6,717 nucleotides of DNA. Source: Bacteroidota bacterium. GTDB lineage: Bacteria > Bacteroidota > Bacteroidia > Bacteroidales > PUMT01. The stretch lies in the NCBI GenBank assembly GCA_003556985.1, contig PWPZ01000014.1, positions 1-6,717 on the forward strand, written 5' to 3'. Below the pieces are notes generated by a model. The model ran no database searches. It saw nothing but the letters and a program-made list of their open reading frames with translations, and was not told the DNA's origin. Of this stretch, positions 5,906 through 6,717 are shown piece by piece (position 1 is the first letter of the stretch; every line of letters starts with the position of its first letter). Made by a program: the position numbers and the translations under genes.

Positions 5906-6022
5906 ATGAATACAATACTGTTAAAACCCGTTAAAATCAACACTCAGGGCATCATCAGGCTTTTGGCTACCAAAAGGGGACCGGCCTGCCATTTCAAATT
6001 TTTAAATACCACTAATCAATGA
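5906..6022 (+). CDS. Possible 38-aa leader ORF overlapping the second AbgT start
   Basis: The frame from ATG 5906 encodes MNTILLKPVKINTQGIIRLL followed by ATKRGPACHFKFLNTTNQ. Its TGA stop (6020-6022) overlaps the ATG of the AbgT gene (6019-6021) in the ATGA form typical of translational coupling. The product is basic (several K and R), has no recognisable domain, and does not look like a signal peptide or membrane helix. Codons 18-24 lie in a stable hairpin. There is no Shine-Dalgarno motif, but the neighbours lack one too. A 38-codon frame can arise by chance, so this is a candidate, not a firm gene. If real, it could be a leader peptide setting translation of the transporter. Confidence 0.3.
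   Translation: MNTILLKPVKINTQGIIRLLATKRGPACHFKFLNTTNQ
5956..5988 (+). promoter_or_regulatory. Nested hairpin just upstream of the second AbgT start
   Basis: CTTTTGG (5960-5966) and CCAAAAG (5970-5976) form a perfect 7-bp stem with loop CTA. An outer stem, CAGG (5956-5959) with CCTG (5985-5988), stacks below it with an 8-base one-sided bulge. The structure ends 30 bases before the AbgT ATG and lies inside the possible leader ORF. No T-run follows, so it is more likely a leader structure than a terminator. I do not recognise a known riboswitch. Confidence 0.5.
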
Positions 6023-6717
6023 CTGAAAACATTAAAGAAAAGGGCAGTTTTTTTAAAAGAGCTCTTGATAAGGTAGAAATAGTAGGTAACAAGTTGCCTC
6101 AACCTGTAACCTTGTTCGCGATTCTAATGGTTATTGTGCTGTTACTTTCCTGGATATTCGGAGGGGTAACGGTAGACCATCCCGGAAAAGAGGCGGGACT
6201 GGTTGACGCCGAGGGCAGGCCACTGGAAACCATAAGTGTCGTTAATCTTTTATCAAAAGAAGGTGTACAAAGGATATTAACCGAAATGGTCGATACATTT
6301 GCCCAGTTTCCGCCGCTGGGGCTGGTACTGGTGGTTATGCTGGGTATCGGCGTGGCCGAGCACAGCGGTATGATAGCAGTGGGACTCCGGGTCTTCGTGT
6401 CCAAGGTTCCTAAATCCCTGATTACCTTTTCGATTGTTATTGCCGGAATGATAAGCTCTGTTGCCGCAGATGCCGGTTATGTAGTATTGATACCATTGGG
6501 AGGAGTGATCTTCCTGAGCATGGGGCGTCACCCGCTGGCAGGAATAGGAGCAGCCTTCGCAGGTGTATCGGGAGGTTTTGGCGCCAACTTCCTTCCTACC
6601 GGACTAGATCCCATGATTGCGGCATTTACGGAGCCGGCGGCCCAGATGATAGACCCTGGCTATACCGTAAACCCTCTTTCAAACTATTATCTCATGGCTG
6701 CCTCGGTGCCTTTCATC
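6019..6717 (+). CDS. Second AbgT family transporter, N-terminal 233 codons (cut by window end)
   Basis: The frame runs from ATG 6019 to the last base without a stop; about 45 percent of a usual 520-aa protein is present. It aligns with the AbgT protein at 264-1826 almost throughout, with about half the residues identical by eye: VGNKLPQPVTLFAI (22-35), PPLGLVLVVMLGIGVAEHSG (98-117), AGYVVLIPLG (152-161), HPLAGIGAAFAGVSGGFGAN (171-190) and VNPLSNYYLM (218-227). The first periplasmic or extracellular loop is longer by about ten residues (around 54-73). The segment after the first re-entrant hairpin reads LPTGLDPMIAAF (192-203) where the paralogue has GTIDPLLAGL, so the aspartate is kept but its surroundings differ, which may change substrate preference (inference). 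The start is supported by the conserved N-terminus; the ATG overlaps the stop of the possible leader ORF. Confidence 0.92.
   Translation, partial: MTENIKEKGSFFKRALDKVEIVGNKLPQPVTLFAILMVIVLLLSWIFGGVTVDHPGKEAGLVDAEGRPLETISVVNLLSKEGVQRILTEMVDTFAQFPPLGLVLVVMLGIGVAEHSGMIAVGLRVFVSKVPKSLITFSIVIAGMISSVAADAGYVVLIPLGGVIFLSMGRHPLAGIGAAFAGVSGGFGANFLPTGLDPMIAAFTEPAAQMIDPGYTVNPLSNYYLMAASVPFI

Larger units (their letters stand above)
5595..6018. other. Divergent regulatory spacer before the second AbgT gene
   Basis: These 424 bases separate the thioredoxin-fold start from the second AbgT start. The left two-thirds is very AT-rich; the last 80 bases are richer in G and C and partly structured. It holds mirrored promoter-like elements, three inverted repeats, a T10 run and a possible leader ORF, listed separately. 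I see no tRNA or other known RNA gene. A 70-codon open frame at 5657-5869 has AT-biased composition and lies across the promoter elements, so I do not call it. Confidence 0.7.

Noticed and set aside
5906..6018. Tetrahydrofolate riboswitch controlling the AbgT gene
   Set aside because: The leader does not show the conserved core of that riboswitch as I know it; only a simple nested hairpin is present.
6099..6531. Two minus-strand open frames opposite the second AbgT gene
   Set aside because: The plus strand encodes a clear AbgT N-terminus over the same bases; the antisense translations are low-complexity S/T- or H/Q-rich products.

Overview
The window looks like a piece of a Bacteroidota chromosome, most like the marine or anaerobic Bacteroidales/Marinilabiliales type. 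The reasons are a DUF4831-type lipoprotein, start codons preceded by AT-rich sequence without Shine-Dalgarno motifs, AT-rich intergenic DNA, and promoter-like TAnnTTTG (-7) elements. This placement is inference from protein character and start-site context, not from a database search.

Layout from left to right. Bases 1-161 (-) hold the first 53 codons of a sodium:solute symporter (SSS family), cut by the window edge. Bases 264-1826 (-) encode a complete AbgT-family transporter, upstream of the symporter and on the same strand. An AT-rich divergent spacer follows (1827-2082). Bases 2083-3591 (+) encode bifunctional NAD(P)HX epimerase/dehydratase (Nnr). Only 4 bases later, 3596-4720 (+) encodes a DUF4831-like lipoprotein. 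A 346-base non-coding stretch (4721-5066) carries three tandem copies of a 23-base unit and two diverged copies of a roughly 50-base, hairpin-capable unit. Bases 5067-5594 (-) encode a secreted thioredoxin-fold protein with a CGFC motif. A 424-base divergent spacer (5595-6018) has mirrored promoter-like elements, several hairpins, a T10 run and a possible 38-aa leader ORF. That ORF overlaps, as ATGA, the start of a second AbgT-family transporter (6019 to beyond 6717, +), which is cut by the right edge.

The genes fall into two themes. Transport is represented by two AbgT paralogues pointing away from each other at the two ends, the left one possibly co-transcribed with an SSS symporter. Between them are housekeeping and envelope genes: nicotinamide cofactor repair plus a tightly linked lipoprotein, and a periplasmic thiol-disulfide protein. 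I see no mobile element, CRISPR array, rRNA or tRNA, and no convincing new multi-gene system. The most interesting parts are the non-coding ones: the structured leader and overlapping small ORF before the second AbgT gene, and the repeat island at 4733-4990.
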